NCBI RefSeq assembly: GCF_032463525.1
Contig: NZ_CP135971.1
Location: 4,714,501-4,778,500 of the forward strand
Source: Pseudomonas sp. DTU_2021_1001937_2_SI_NGA_ILE_001
Lineage (GTDB): Bacteria > Pseudomonadota > Gammaproteobacteria > Pseudomonadales > Pseudomonadaceae
Direction of reading: 5' to 3'
Length of the DNA stretch: 64,000 nucleotides
The notes under the pieces are model-generated. The model worked only from the letters and a program-made list of their open reading frames with translations. It was not told the DNA's origin and made no database searches. Made by a program: the position numbers and the translations under genes. Shown in pieces: positions 39,150-48,656 of the stretch (positions within the stretch are counted from its first letter, which is position 1; each line of letters begins with the position of its first letter).

Positions 39150-39779
39150 ATGTACTGGGCCGAGTTTCTCACTGTCGCCTTGATTCACCTGCTCGCCGTG
39201 GCCAGTCCGGGGCCGGACTTCGCCGTGGTGGTGCGTGAAAGCGTGGCGCATGGCCGCAAGGCCGGGACCTGGGCCGCGCTCGGAGTCGGTTCGGCGATCT
39301 TCCTGCACGTCGGTTACTCGCTGCTGGGCATCGGCATCATCGTTTCCCAGTCCATCGTATTGTTCAATGCGCTGAAATGGGCGGCCGCCGCCTATCTGCT
39401 GTACATCGGCATCAAGGCCCTGCGTGCCCGGCCGGCCGAGGCGCGCGCCCAGGAGCCCGAGGCCGCGAGTGTCGAGCGCTCGGCGCGTGGTGCGTACGTC
39501 AGCGGCTTCGTGACCAACGGCCTGAACCCCAAGGCCACGCTGTTTTTCCTGTCGCTGTTCACCGTGGTCATCGACCCGCATACCCCGCTGATGGTGCAAG
39601 CCGGCTATGGCCTGTACCTCGCCGCCGCCACGGCGCTGTGGTTCTGCCTGGTGGCGCGCTTGTTCAGCCAGGCGCGGGTACGTGCCGGCTTCGCACGTAT
39701 GGGCCACTGGTTCGATCGCGCGATGGGTGGCGTACTGGTTGCCCTGGGCGTGAAACTGGCGTTCACCCAGGCCAACTGA
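39150..39779 (+). CDS. LysE/RhtB-family amino-acid exporter
   Basis: A 209-residue inner-membrane protein with about six membrane segments and the family signature VASPGPDFAVVVRESVAHGR; GFVTNGLNPKATLFFLSLF is also typical. Substrate unknown (threonine, homoserine lactone or similar). It is divergent from the dehydrogenase gene across 113 bases. Confidence 0.9.
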   Translation: MYWAEFLTVALIHLLAVASPGPDFAVVVRESVAHGRKAGTWAALGVGSAIFLHVGYSLLGIGIIVSQSIVLFNALKWAAAAYLLYIGIKALRARPAEARAQEPEAASVERSARGAYVSGFVTNGLNPKATLFFLSLFTVVIDPHTPLMVQAGYGLYLAAATALWFCLVARLFSQARVRAGFARMGHWFDRAMGGVLVALGVKLAFTQAN

Positions 39780-39925
39780 AGCCAATGCGGCGCGCCGGGC
39801 AATGGCTGCGCCGGTTTTTTTCCGCCGTCTGCCTGCCTGCCCGTGCTTTGCCCGATGCCACTGGCGAGAGCGCCCTGCTGCGTCCATAGTTGAGCTTCGC
39901 CTGTGAACTCTGGAAAGGGACTCTT

Positions 39926-41608
39926 ATGTTGCAGACTCGCGTTCTGGCGCCGGCCGAAGGCGCCTACCGGTATCCACTGTTGATCAAAAGCCTGCTGGTT
40001 TCCGGCAGCCGCTATGAAAGAACCCGCGAGATCGTTTACCGCGACGCAGTCCGCTATACCTACCCCACCCTCAATGAACGGGTGCGACGGCTGGCCAACG
40101 TCCTGAGCGAGGCGGGAGTCAAGGCCGGCGACACCGTGGCGGTCATGGACTGGGACAGCCATCGCTACCTGGAATGCATGTTCGCCATCCCCATGATCGG
40201 CGCCGTGGTGCACACCATCAACGTGCGCCTGTCCCCGGAGCAGATCGTCTACACCATGAACCACGCCGAAGACCGCTTCGTGCTGGTCAACGGCGAGTTC
40301 GCGGCGCTGTACAACGGCATCGCCGGGCACCTGACCACGGTACAGAAGACCCTGCTGCTCACCGACACCCCCGAACAGCCCGCAGAGCTGCCCGGCCTGC
40401 TCGGTGAATACGAGGCGCTGCTGGCGGCGGCCAGTCCCGAGTACGACTTTCCGGACTTCGACGAGCACTCGGTCGCCACCACCTTCTACACCACCGGCAC
40501 CACCGGCAATCCCAAGGGCGTGTACTTCACCCACCGGCAGCTGGTGCTGCACACCCTGGGCGTGGCGACCATCATGGGCAGCGTCGAAAGCGAGCGGCTG
40601 CTGGGTGCCGATGATGTCTACATGCCGATCACCCCGATGTTCCACGTGCATGCCTGGGGCATGCCGTATGCGGCAACCATGCTGGGCATCAAGCAGGTCT
40701 ACCCGGGTCGTTACGACCCGGAAATGCTGGTACAGCTGTGGGAACGGGAAAAGGTCACCTTCTCGCACTGCGTACCCACCATCCTGCAGATGCTGCTCAA
40801 CGCCAAGTCGGCCAAGGACAAGGACTTCGGCGGCTGGAAGATCATCATTGGCGGCAGCTCGCTGAACCGCAGCCTGTACCTGGCGGCCAAGGCCAAGGGC
40901 ATCCACCTCACTGCCGCCTACGGCATGTCGGAAACCGGGCCGCTGATCTCCGTGGCGCACATGTGCGAGGAACTGCTGAGCAGCAGCGACGACGAACGCA
41001 TTCGCTACCGGATCAAGGCCGGCGTGCCCGGCATGCTGGTGGAGGCAGCCATCGTCGATACGCAAGGCAACTTCCTGCCGGCCGATGGCCAGACCCAGGG
41101 AGAGCTGGTGTTGCGCGCGCCGTGGCTGACCGAAAGCTATTTCCGTGAGCCGGAAAAGGGCCGAGAACTGTGGGCCGGTGGCTGGCTGCATACCGGTGAT
41201 GTGGCGACCCTCGACGGCCTGGGCTTCATCGACATCCGTGACCGTATCAAGGATGTGATCAAGACCGGCGGCGAGTGGTTGTCGTCCCTGGCCCTGGAAG
41301 ACCTGTGCAGCCGGCACCCGGCAGTGCGCGAGGTGGCGGTGGTCGGCATCCCCGACCCGCAATGGGGCGAGCGGCCTTTCGCGCTGATCGTGCCACATGA
41401 AGGGCAGCGGCTCGATGCGGCGGCGCTCAAGGTGCACCTCACGCCATTCGTCGAGCAGGGGCACATCAACAAGTGGGCGATCCCGCAGCAGATCGCCGTG
41501 GTCAGCGAAATACCCAAGACCAGTGTCGGCAAGCTGGACAAAAAGCGCATGCGCCTGGACATCGCCGAGTGGCAAAGCAGTAACAGCGCGTTGTTGTCCC
41601 ATCTGTGA
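39926..41608 (+). CDS. Medium-chain fatty acid-CoA ligase (AlkK-like)
   Basis: A 560-residue acyl-adenylate enzyme starting MLQTRVLAPAEGAYRYPLLI with GGAAAGGGA upstream. The AMP-binding P-loop YTTGTTGNPKGV, the AYGMSETGP motif and the C-terminal GKLDKKRMR lysine are present. It resembles AlkK and the P. putida medium-chain ligase that sits before a DUF1302/DUF1329 pair, the same order as here. It activates fatty acids to acyl-CoA for beta-oxidation. Confidence 0.9.
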   Translation: MLQTRVLAPAEGAYRYPLLIKSLLVSGSRYERTREIVYRDAVRYTYPTLNERVRRLANVLSEAGVKAGDTVAVMDWDSHRYLECMFAIPMIGAVVHTINVRLSPEQIVYTMNHAEDRFVLVNGEFAALYNGIAGHLTTVQKTLLLTDTPEQPAELPGLLGEYEALLAAASPEYDFPDFDEHSVATTFYTTGTTGNPKGVYFTHRQLVLHTLGVATIMGSVESERLLGADDVYMPITPMFHVHAWGMPYAATMLGIKQVYPGRYDPEMLVQLWEREKVTFSHCVPTILQMLLNAKSAKDKDFGGWKIIIGGSSLNRSLYLAAKAKGIHLTAAYGMSETGPLISVAHMCEELLSSSDDERIRYRIKAGVPGMLVEAAIVDTQGNFLPADGQTQGELVLRAPWLTESYFREPEKGRELWAGGWLHTGDVATLDGLGFIDIRDRIKDVIKTGGEWLSSLALEDLCSRHPAVREVAVVGIPDPQWGERPFALIVPHEGQRLDAAALKVHLTPFVEQGHINKWAIPQQIAVVSEIPKTSVGKLDKKRMRLDIAEWQSSNSALLSHL

Positions 41609-41953
41609 GGTCTCGCCGCCATGCCCCCGGGCATGGCGGATTGCTCTGTGTACCGGCCGGCCCCGAGGCTTGCCAATTCGTCAAAACCAGCCATCCTCCC
41701 CCCGTGCCTGTCACGCGGTCGGGCAGCAGTGGGCTGGCCAGAACGTCTGACGTTGTAACGCATGCTTACAATTTTAAAAGGAGCGATACAGACTGCTGGC
41801 TATAGTCGGCACAGGGACCTGGCACCGTGCGCTGCGTCGTGTTGGAGCACACGTCGCATCTTCCAAGCGTCGCCACTCGGTTTCACTTGATCGATCGAGT
41901 CGTATTCGAGCGTCCCGTCTGCCATAAAAATAAAAGCACATGGAGTAGCTTAA
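41609..41953 (+). promoter_or_regulatory. 345-base gap with operator-like inverted repeat
   Basis: No gene is seen. TTGTAA (41753-41758) and TTACAA (41766-41771) form an inverted repeat around CGCATGC. TATAGT at about 41802 could be a -10 box. The gap suggests that DUF1302-DUF1329 has its own regulated promoter apart from the ligase gene. Confidence 0.4.
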
Positions 41954-43891
41954 ATGACTACAGCAATTCCTTTCTGGCGCCGGGCCCGGTTGCCCCTGGC
42001 GGTCAGTCTCGCATCGTCTCTCGCCGGCCCCGCCTTCGGTGTCAGTTTCAACATCGGTGAGGTGGAAGGCAGCTTCGACTCGTCGCTGTCGATCGGCGCC
42101 AGCTGGTCCACTGCCAGTCCCAACAAGAACCTGATCGGTGCCAACAACGGCGGCCGTGGCCTGTCGCAGACCTCAGACGACAGCCACCTGAACTTCAAGC
42201 GTGGCGAGACCTTTTCCAAGGTCTTCAAGGGCATCCACGACCTGGAACTCAAGTACGGCGATACCGGCGTGTTCCTGCGCGGCAAGTACTGGTACGACTT
42301 CGAACTCAAGGACGAAGGACGGCCGTTCAAGGACATCAGCGACGCCAACCGCAAGGAAGGCGCCAAATCGTCCGGTGCGCAGCTGCTCGATGCCTTCATC
42401 TACCACCGCTACTCGATCGGTGACGAGCCGGGCAACGTGCGCTTCGGCAAGCAGGTCATCAGCTGGGGCGAGAGCACCTTCATCGGTGGCGGTATCAATA
42501 GCGTCAACCCCATCGACGTTTCCGCGTTCCGCCGGCCAGGCTCCGAGGTCAAGGAAGGGCTGATTCCGGTCAACATGTTCTACCTGTCCCAGGGCATTAC
42601 CCAGGACCTGTCGGTCGAAGGTTTCTACCAGCTGGAGTGGGACCAGACAGTGGTGGACAACTGCGGCACCTTCTTCTCCCAGCCAGACGTCATTGCCGAT
42701 GGCTGCAACAACAACCTGGCGGTGTTGCGCAACCAGCAGGGCCTCAACGCAGCCCTGGCCGGCGCCGGCCTGCCGGCAGCGGCCCGTGGCGCGGTGTTCA
42801 ACTCCCTGGCGCAGCAGGGCGTGCTGTTCGGCTCGCCGGATGAAGGCGCCATCGTGCGTCGCGGCCCGGATCGTGATGCGCGGGACAGCGGCCAGTTCGG
42901 CTTCGCCATGCGCTACAACTTCGCACCGCTGAACACCGAGTTCGGCGCCTACATGATGAATTACCACAGCCGTGCGCCGATCTTCAGCGGCCGTGGCGCG
43001 CCGGCGTCGGCCTTCAGCCCGGCAGGCCTGGTCGGTTCTCTGGTGCGCAACGGCATCCCGGCGGCCACCGCCACCGCGTTGGCGCCGACCCTGCTGCCTG
43101 TCGTGGTGGCCGGCAACTCCAGCTACTACGTGGAGTACCCCGAAGACATCCGCCTCTACGGCCTGAGTTTCTCCACCACGCTGCCCACCGGCACGGCGTG
43201 GAGCGGCGAGATCAGCTACCGGCCCAACGCGCCGGTGCAGATCAACACCACTGACATCCTGTATTCCGGCCTGTCGCCGTTGAACCCCAACGTCTCGGTA
43301 CTCACCGGCCTGCCCAATACCGATCAGCAGGGCTACCGGCGCAAGGAAATCACCCAGCTGCAGACCACCTTCACGCACTTCTTCGACCAGGTGATGGGCG
43401 CCGAGCGCATGACCCTGGTGGGTGAAATCGGCTGGACCCACGTCGGTGGCCTGGAAAGCACCTCCAAGATCCGCTACGGCCGTGATCCGGTCTATGGTCC
43501 AGGCCCACTGCCCGGCGGGCAGTGCGTGGCGCTCAACGCCGGGACCCTGACCGGCGCGGCGCAGAACAACCTGAGCCGCTACTGCGAGAACGACGGCTTC
43601 ACCACCAGCGATTCCTGGGGCTATCGCGCACGCGCCATCTGGGACTACAACAACGTCTTCGCTGGGGTCAATCTGCGGCCCAGCGTGGCCTGGTCGCATG
43701 ACGTGAAGGGGTATTCCCCAGGCCCTGGCGGCAACTTCGAAGAAGGTCGCAAGGCCGTCAGTCTCGGGCTGGATGCCGAGTACCAGAACACCTACACCGC
43801 GAGCCTTTCCTACACCAACTTCTTCGATGGCAAGTACACGACGGTCGATGACCGCGACTTCGTGGCGCTGAGCTTTGGCGTGAACTTCTAA
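41954..43891 (+). CDS. DUF1302-family outer-membrane protein
   Basis: A 645-residue secreted protein with signal peptide (SLAGPAFG region) and a beta-rich body ending in Phe (VALSFGVNF), as expected for an outer-membrane barrel. N-terminal NIGEVEGSFDSSLSIGASWS is typical of DUF1302. ATGGAGTAGC precedes the start. It is always paired with DUF1329. A role in movement of hydrophobic compounds is inferred. Confidence 0.9.
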   Translation: MTTAIPFWRRARLPLAVSLASSLAGPAFGVSFNIGEVEGSFDSSLSIGASWSTASPNKNLIGANNGGRGLSQTSDDSHLNFKRGETFSKVFKGIHDLELKYGDTGVFLRGKYWYDFELKDEGRPFKDISDANRKEGAKSSGAQLLDAFIYHRYSIGDEPGNVRFGKQVISWGESTFIGGGINSVNPIDVSAFRRPGSEVKEGLIPVNMFYLSQGITQDLSVEGFYQLEWDQTVVDNCGTFFSQPDVIADGCNNNLAVLRNQQGLNAALAGAGLPAAARGAVFNSLAQQGVLFGSPDEGAIVRRGPDRDARDSGQFGFAMRYNFAPLNTEFGAYMMNYHSRAPIFSGRGAPASAFSPAGLVGSLVRNGIPAATATALAPTLLPVVVAGNSSYYVEYPEDIRLYGLSFSTTLPTGTAWSGEISYRPNAPVQINTTDILYSGLSPLNPNVSVLTGLPNTDQQGYRRKEITQLQTTFTHFFDQVMGAERMTLVGEIGWTHVGGLESTSKIRYGRDPVYGPGPLPGGQCVALNAGTLTGAAQNNLSRYCENDGFTTSDSWGYRARAIWDYNNVFAGVNLRPSVAWSHDVKGYSPGPGGNFEEGRKAVSLGLDAEYQNTYTASLSYTNFFDGKYTTVDDRDFVALSFGVNF

Positions 43892-43916
43892 TAATCGGTT
43901 TTTCAGGACGACGAAC

Positions 43917-45281
43917 ATGAATATGACCAAGGGTCTGTTGCGAGCCGGTGTACTGGGTCTGTCGATGCTGGCCAGTGGGGTGATGGCAGCGGTGTCGGAA
44001 TCCGAGGCGGCAAAACTGGGGGCGGCGCTGACGCCCATGGGCGCGGAGAAGGCCGGCAATGCCGATAACAGCATTCCGGCCTGGAGTCCGATGCCGAAGA
44101 ATGCCGGGGCAGTGGACAGCAAGGGGTTCCTCGCCAACCCGTATGCCAGCGAGAAGCCGCTGTTCATCATTACCGCGAGCAATGTGGAGCAGTACAAGGA
44201 CAAGCTGGCGCCGGGACAGTACGCGATGTTCAAGCGCTACCCGCAAAGCTACCGGATCCCGGTGTATCCAGGGCATCGCGGGGCGACCGTGCCGGACAGC
44301 GTGCTGGCCGCCATCAAGCGCAACGCGGTGAATGCCCGGCTGGTAGCCGGTGGCAACGGCCTGGAGAACTTCGAGACCGCCATCCCGTTCCCGATTCCGG
44401 CCAATGGCGTGGAGGTGATCTGGAACCACATCACCCGCTATCGCGGCGGTACGGTCAAGCGCCTGGTTACCCAGGCCACACCGCAACCCAACGGTTCGTA
44501 TTCCATCGTCAAGTTCAGCGATCAGTTCGTGTTCCGCGACCGTATGAAGGACTACGACCCGAAGAATCCCGGAAACATCCTGTTCTACTTCAAGCAGCAG
44601 GTCACCGCGCCGGCACGCCTGGCTGGTGGTGTGTTGCTGGTCCATGAAACCATCGACCAGGTCAAGGAACCGCGTTCGGCGTGGGTCTACAACGCCGGCC
44701 AGCGTCGCGTACGCCGCGCCCCGGAAGTGTCCTACGACGGGCCGGGCACCGCGTCGGACGGCACCCGTACCTCCGACAACCTCGACATGTACAACGGCGC
44801 TCCGGATCGCTACGACTGGAAACTGGTGGGCAAGCAGGAGATGTACATCGCCTCCAACAGCCACAAGCTCGACGACACCTCGCTCAAGTACGACGACGTC
44901 ATCAAGGCCGGGCACATCAACCAGGACCTGACTCGCTACGAGTTGCGCCGTGTCTGGCACGTGACCGCCACCCTCAAGTCTGGCCAGCGGCATATCTATG
45001 CCAAGCGCGACTTCTTCATCGACGAAGACACCTGGCAGGCAGCGGTGATCGACCACTACGATGGTCGCGGCCAGCTGTGGCGGGTGGCCGAGGCCCACTC
45101 GGTCAACTACTACGACAAGCAGGTGCCGTGGTACGTGATCGAAACCCTCTACGACCTGCAGTCGGGGCGCTACATGGCACTGGGCATGAAGAACGAGGAG
45201 GCGCGTGCCTACGAGTTCGACTTCAATGCCAGCAGCAGTGATTTCACCCCTAATGCCCTGCGCCAGGAAGGCGTGCGCTGA
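43917..45281 (+). CDS. DUF1329-family periplasmic/outer-membrane protein
   Basis: A 454-residue protein with signal peptide (LSMLASGVMA) and the DUF1329 body, which has a LolA/LolB-like fold that could hold lipid. Signatures include GNADNSIPAW near the N-terminus and a repeated WxVxxxL pattern. It starts 25 bases after DUF1302. The second Met (43923) is an alternative start. The pair plus an acyl-CoA ligase suggests handling of acyl substrates. Confidence 0.9.
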   Translation: MNMTKGLLRAGVLGLSMLASGVMAAVSESEAAKLGAALTPMGAEKAGNADNSIPAWSPMPKNAGAVDSKGFLANPYASEKPLFIITASNVEQYKDKLAPGQYAMFKRYPQSYRIPVYPGHRGATVPDSVLAAIKRNAVNARLVAGGNGLENFETAIPFPIPANGVEVIWNHITRYRGGTVKRLVTQATPQPNGSYSIVKFSDQFVFRDRMKDYDPKNPGNILFYFKQQVTAPARLAGGVLLVHETIDQVKEPRSAWVYNAGQRRVRRAPEVSYDGPGTASDGTRTSDNLDMYNGAPDRYDWKLVGKQEMYIASNSHKLDDTSLKYDDVIKAGHINQDLTRYELRRVWHVTATLKSGQRHIYAKRDFFIDEDTWQAAVIDHYDGRGQLWRVAEAHSVNYYDKQVPWYVIETLYDLQSGRYMALGMKNEEARAYEFDFNASSSDFTPNALRQEGVR

Positions 45282-45290
45282 AGGTTGAGC

Positions 45291-45324
45291 GAGCCCGCGC
45301 CGTCGGTTCAGACGGCGCAGGCTC
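45291..45324. terminator. Hairpin between DUF1329 and HD-GYP genes
   Basis: GAGCCCGCGCCGTC pairs with GACGGCGCAGGCTC (one mismatch) around a six-base loop. It lies 10 bases after the DUF1329 stop and includes the stop codon of the converging HD-GYP gene. No long U-run. Confidence 0.6.
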
Positions 45325-46477
45325 CGGCCCAGAGTTCATTGTAGTTCTCGATACCCCATTGCTCGGGTGACTCGATCCTGACGATGCTGTCCGTGTCCTG
45401 GGCCTTGCCCAGGTGCAGGGTGCGGTGTTCGAGCGGGCGCCGGGTGCGTGCCGACATGATGACCTTGACCCGTGGCGTGAGCAGCGAGTGCTCGCTCTGT
45501 TCCATGACCACCGCCAGGCGTTCGCTTTCCAGGCGCACCAGGGCACCGATCGGGTAGATACCCACGGTCTTGACGAAGTGCTGGAACACCTGGTCGTCGA
45601 AGTGGCCTTTCCAGCCGGCCATCTCCCGGATGGCCCGGGCCGCGCACCAGGCTTTCTTGTAGGGCCGGTCGGAGGTCACCGCGTCATACACGTCGCAGAC
45701 CGCACCCATCCTGGCGAAGATGCTGATCTCGTCGCCGGCCAGACCATGGGGATAGCCGCTGCCATCGAATTTCTCGTGATGGTGCAGGCATACGTCCAGC
45801 ACGGCACGGGTCACCCGGCAGGTTTCCTGAAGGATCTTCAGCCCGGCCTCAGGGTGGGACTTCATGGCCTGGAACTCGTCATCGGTCAGGCGCCCGGGTT
45901 TGTTGAGAATCTCCGGGTTCATCATCATCTTGCCCACGTCGTGCATCAGGCCGGCGACGCCCGCATCGCGCACCTGTTCTTCGTCAAGGCCCATGCGCCG
46001 GGCAAGGGCGACCATCAGCGCGCAGACTGCCACCGAATGCATGTAGGTGTATTCGTCGGAGTTCTTGAGCCGTGACAGGCTGATCAGTGCATGGGGGTGG
46101 CGCATGATCGAACTGGCGATTTCGTCGACCAGCAGCCCGATATCTTCGACATTCATCGCGCGGCCCATCTTGGCCTCGTCGAACATGGCCATCACCAACT
46201 GCCTGGCCCGGCCGCAGATCTGCCGGGCGCGCTGCAGCTCCTTTTCCAGGCTGGTCGGCGCCGTATCGCCAGCTGGCGGAGCATCGGGCGCCTTGCCGCG
46301 ACTGATATCGATCCACAGCTCGCGCAGGCCCGAGTGGCGAATACGCTGCAGCACCTGTGTGTCGTTCAATTGGGATTCGATCTGGGCGATCCAGAAAGGA
46401 TCGTCGTCCCAGGGGCGGCAGAATTCGTGAATGTGCATCCCTAACGCGAGTTCGGACACCATTATTTTTCTTAGCAT
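45308..46477 (-). CDS. HD-GYP c-di-GMP phosphodiesterase with DUF3391
   Basis: A 389-residue protein with an N-terminal DUF3391 domain (MLRKIMVSELALGMHI) and an HD-GYP domain. Visible active-site elements are the HD in GLMHDVGK, the HHE in CLHHHEKFDGSGYPHGL (with GYP), and SDRPYKKA. All look intact, so c-di-GMP hydrolysis is expected. It is a single gene. Confidence 0.92.
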   Translation of the reverse strand: MLRKIMVSELALGMHIHEFCRPWDDDPFWIAQIESQLNDTQVLQRIRHSGLRELWIDISRGKAPDAPPAGDTAPTSLEKELQRARQICGRARQLVMAMFDEAKMGRAMNVEDIGLLVDEIASSIMRHPHALISLSRLKNSDEYTYMHSVAVCALMVALARRMGLDEEQVRDAGVAGLMHDVGKMMMNPEILNKPGRLTDDEFQAMKSHPEAGLKILQETCRVTRAVLDVCLHHHEKFDGSGYPHGLAGDEISIFARMGAVCDVYDAVTSDRPYKKAWCAARAIREMAGWKGHFDDQVFQHFVKTVGIYPIGALVRLESERLAVVMEQSEHSLLTPRVKVIMSARTRRPLEHRTLHLGKAQDTDSIVRIESPEQWGIENYNELWAGACAV

Positions 46478-46921
46478 GTCGGGTCACCCTGTTTGTTCGT
46501 ACGGGCGTCCTTTGCCGCATGGTGCAGTAGATGGGTAAAGCGACATCGTCCGAGCCTGTTCTGGCGTCTGAACGATGAACAGCGCAAGCGAATGGGTGAT
46601 CGCTTTTTGCCAGTATAGAGGGAAGTTCGTTACTGGGAATGACAGCGTGAAAACGTCAAAACCTTGCTGTCCCGGCTTTGTCTTCGCCAATCAACGACTT
46701 GTAAAGTTGCGGATATATGGCGCCAAAAAGCGGTGAAAAATATTTCATCGACGAACATCTTCCACCCTTCGCCGCGGGCACTATGATCACCCTGCATCGA
46801 GTTACGCAGGCCGTTCGGGTCAGCTTTCGGCGGCTGCGGCAACTGGCCTGAGGCCGGAATTAATTGCCGTCTTTGCGTTCCAACGGGCAATAAAGCGTTC
46901 GTAGAAAACCAGGAGCATTTC
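46478..46921. other. 444-base divergent gap
   Basis: Contains the promoters of the HD-GYP gene (minus) and the OmpA-like gene (plus). An inverted repeat ATTGCC (46863-46868) / GGCAAT (46886-46891) and CAGGAGCATTTC before the OmpA-like start are visible. No gene or known RNA is recognised. Confidence 0.4.
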
Positions 46922-47632
46922 ATGTTGACCACGCCCCGTCTGATCATCGCAGCCACTGCCGTGGCCTTGCTGGCCGGCTGCGCATCGCCCAATCCCTATG
47001 ACAACCAGGGGGGATATGGCGGCCAGGAACAGCAGGGCATGAGCCGCACCGCCAAATATGGCGGGCTGGGCGCCCTGGCCGGTGCCGTGGCCGGCGCCGC
47101 CATCGATCACAACCACCGCGGCAAAGGCGCCCTGATCGGTGCTGCCGTAGCCGGTGCGGCATCCGCCGGTTATGGCTACTACGCCGACCGCCAGGAGGCC
47201 GCGCTGCGTGCCAAGATGGCCAACACGGGTGTCGAGGTGCAGCGCCAGGGTGACCAGATCAAGCTCATCATGCCGGGCAACATCACCTTCGCCACCGACT
47301 CTTCGGCGATTGCCAGCAGCTTCTATGCGCCGCTGAACAATCTCGCCTCGTCACTCAAGCAGTTCAACCAGAACAACATCGAGATCGTCGGCTATACCGA
47401 CAGCACTGGCAGCCGCCAGCACAACATGGACCTGTCCCAGCAGCGTGCGCAGAGCGTGGCGACCTACCTGACGTCCCAGGGCGTCGATCCGACCCACCTG
47501 TCGGTACGCGGCGCCGGCCCCGATTCGCCAATCGCCAGCAACGCCGATGTGAACGGCCGCGCGCAGAACCGCCGTGTCGAGGTCAACCTCAAGCCGATTC
47601 CGGGCCAGCAGTACGATCAGTACCAGCAGTAA
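46922..47632 (+). CDS. OmpA-family lipoprotein with glycine zipper
   Basis: A 236-residue lipoprotein (lipobox LLAGC, Cys20) with a glycine-zipper segment (KYGGLGALAGAVAGAAID and KGALIGAAVAGAASAGYG, about 45-80) and a C-terminal OmpA peptidoglycan-binding domain with IVGYTDSTGSRQHNMDLS and SQQRAQSVATYL. This is the YiaD-like layout. It anchors the outer membrane to peptidoglycan. Confidence 0.93.
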   Translation: MLTTPRLIIAATAVALLAGCASPNPYDNQGGYGGQEQQGMSRTAKYGGLGALAGAVAGAAIDHNHRGKGALIGAAVAGAASAGYGYYADRQEAALRAKMANTGVEVQRQGDQIKLIMPGNITFATDSSAIASSFYAPLNNLASSLKQFNQNNIEIVGYTDSTGSRQHNMDLSQQRAQSVATYLTSQGVDPTHLSVRGAGPDSPIASNADVNGRAQNRRVEVNLKPIPGQQYDQYQQ

Positions 47633-47643
47633 GCGACCGGAAT

Positions 47644-47680
47644 GCAAAAAAAGGGGCGGCCACTGGCCGCCCTTTTTTGC
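47644..47680. terminator. Bidirectional rho-independent terminator
   Basis: GCAAAAAAAGGGGCGGCC pairs with GGCCGCCCTTTTTTGC around ACT, with A- and T-runs on both sides. It ends the OmpA-like gene and the converging acyltransferase gene. Confidence 0.92.
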
Positions 47681-47695
47681 GTGATACCGCAGTGT

Positions 47696-48598
47696 TCAGC
47701 GCTCGCCGTACTGCGCCTGCATCTGCTCCAGCAGGCGATCCTTCTCTTCCCACGCCTCGTTGATCCAGGCCTGGAAGGCCTGGCGATAGTCCGGGTCCTG
47801 GTCATAGCTCTTGCCGATGAACCCGGCCGGAATGCGTACCTCCTCGAAGTGTGCCACCACCTGGCCGACCCGGCCGCACAGCAGGTCCCAGTAGCCCGGC
47901 CGTCCTTTGGGATAGTGCAGGGTCACGTTGACGATCGATTCCAGCTGCTCGCCCATCGCATCCAGCACAAAGGCGATACCACCGGCCTTGGGCTTGAGCA
48001 GGTGGTGAAACGGCGATTGCTGCTCGGCATGCTTTTCCGGGGTGAAGCGTGTGCCTTCGGCGAAGTTGAAGATCGCCACAGGCTTGTCGCGAAAACGCGC
48101 GCAGGTGCGGCGTGTGGTTTCCAGGTCCTTGCCACGCTTTTCCGGGTGCTTGGCCAGGTAGGCCTTGGAGTAGCGCTTCATGAACGGAAAGCCCAGCGCC
48201 CACCAGGCCAGGCCGATCACCGGCACCCAGATCAGTTCCTGCTTGAGGAAGAATTTCAGGGGGCGGATACGTCGGTTCAGCAGGTATTGCAGCACCATGA
48301 TGTCCACCCAGCTCTGGTGGTTGCTGGTCACCAGGTAGGAGTGCTGGTAATCGAGTTGCTCCAGGCCGGTGATGTGCCAGCGGGTGCCGCTCAGCAGGCG
48401 GATCCAGGCATTGTTGTTGCCGATCCAGGTTTTCTGGATCAGATTCATGATCGCGTCGAACAGGCGCTGCGCAGCCTTGAAGGGCAGGCACAGCTTGAGC
48501 AGTGTCACCACGAACAGCGGCAGGCAGCACGCGAGCGTATTGAGCCCCAGCAACAGCGAGGCGAGGACGCCGCGCAGGGGAGCAGGCAGGAAAGCCAT
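47696..48598 (-). CDS. Acyltransferase, YihG-like
   Basis: A 300-residue membrane acyltransferase of the PlsC superfamily, starting MAFLPAPLRGVLASLLLGLN, with an N-terminal membrane segment, HX4D in TSNHQSWVDI, and NFAEGTRFTPEKH. It likely acylates lysophosphatidic acid or a similar lipid; E. coli YihG is the nearest named relative I recognise. A longer start at 48646 is less likely. Confidence 0.87.
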   Translation of the reverse strand: MAFLPAPLRGVLASLLLGLNTLACCLPLFVVTLLKLCLPFKAAQRLFDAIMNLIQKTWIGNNNAWIRLLSGTRWHITGLEQLDYQHSYLVTSNHQSWVDIMVLQYLLNRRIRPLKFFLKQELIWVPVIGLAWWALGFPFMKRYSKAYLAKHPEKRGKDLETTRRTCARFRDKPVAIFNFAEGTRFTPEKHAEQQSPFHHLLKPKAGGIAFVLDAMGEQLESIVNVTLHYPKGRPGYWDLLCGRVGQVVAHFEEVRIPAGFIGKSYDQDPDYRQAFQAWINEAWEEKDRLLEQMQAQYGER

Positions 48599-48656
48599 GG
48601 CAGGGAATAACTCCAGGTGAAATGGGGGGCCGGGACCGATCGGCACCCCCTGTTTA

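Noticed and set aside
39605..41602. 665-codon minus-strand open frame
   Set aside because: Mirror of the AlkK-like ligase and LysE genes; His/Gln/Gly-rich shadow sequence.
42173..44233. 686-codon minus-strand open frame
   Set aside because: Mirror of DUF1302 and DUF1329 genes, which have signal peptides and family features.
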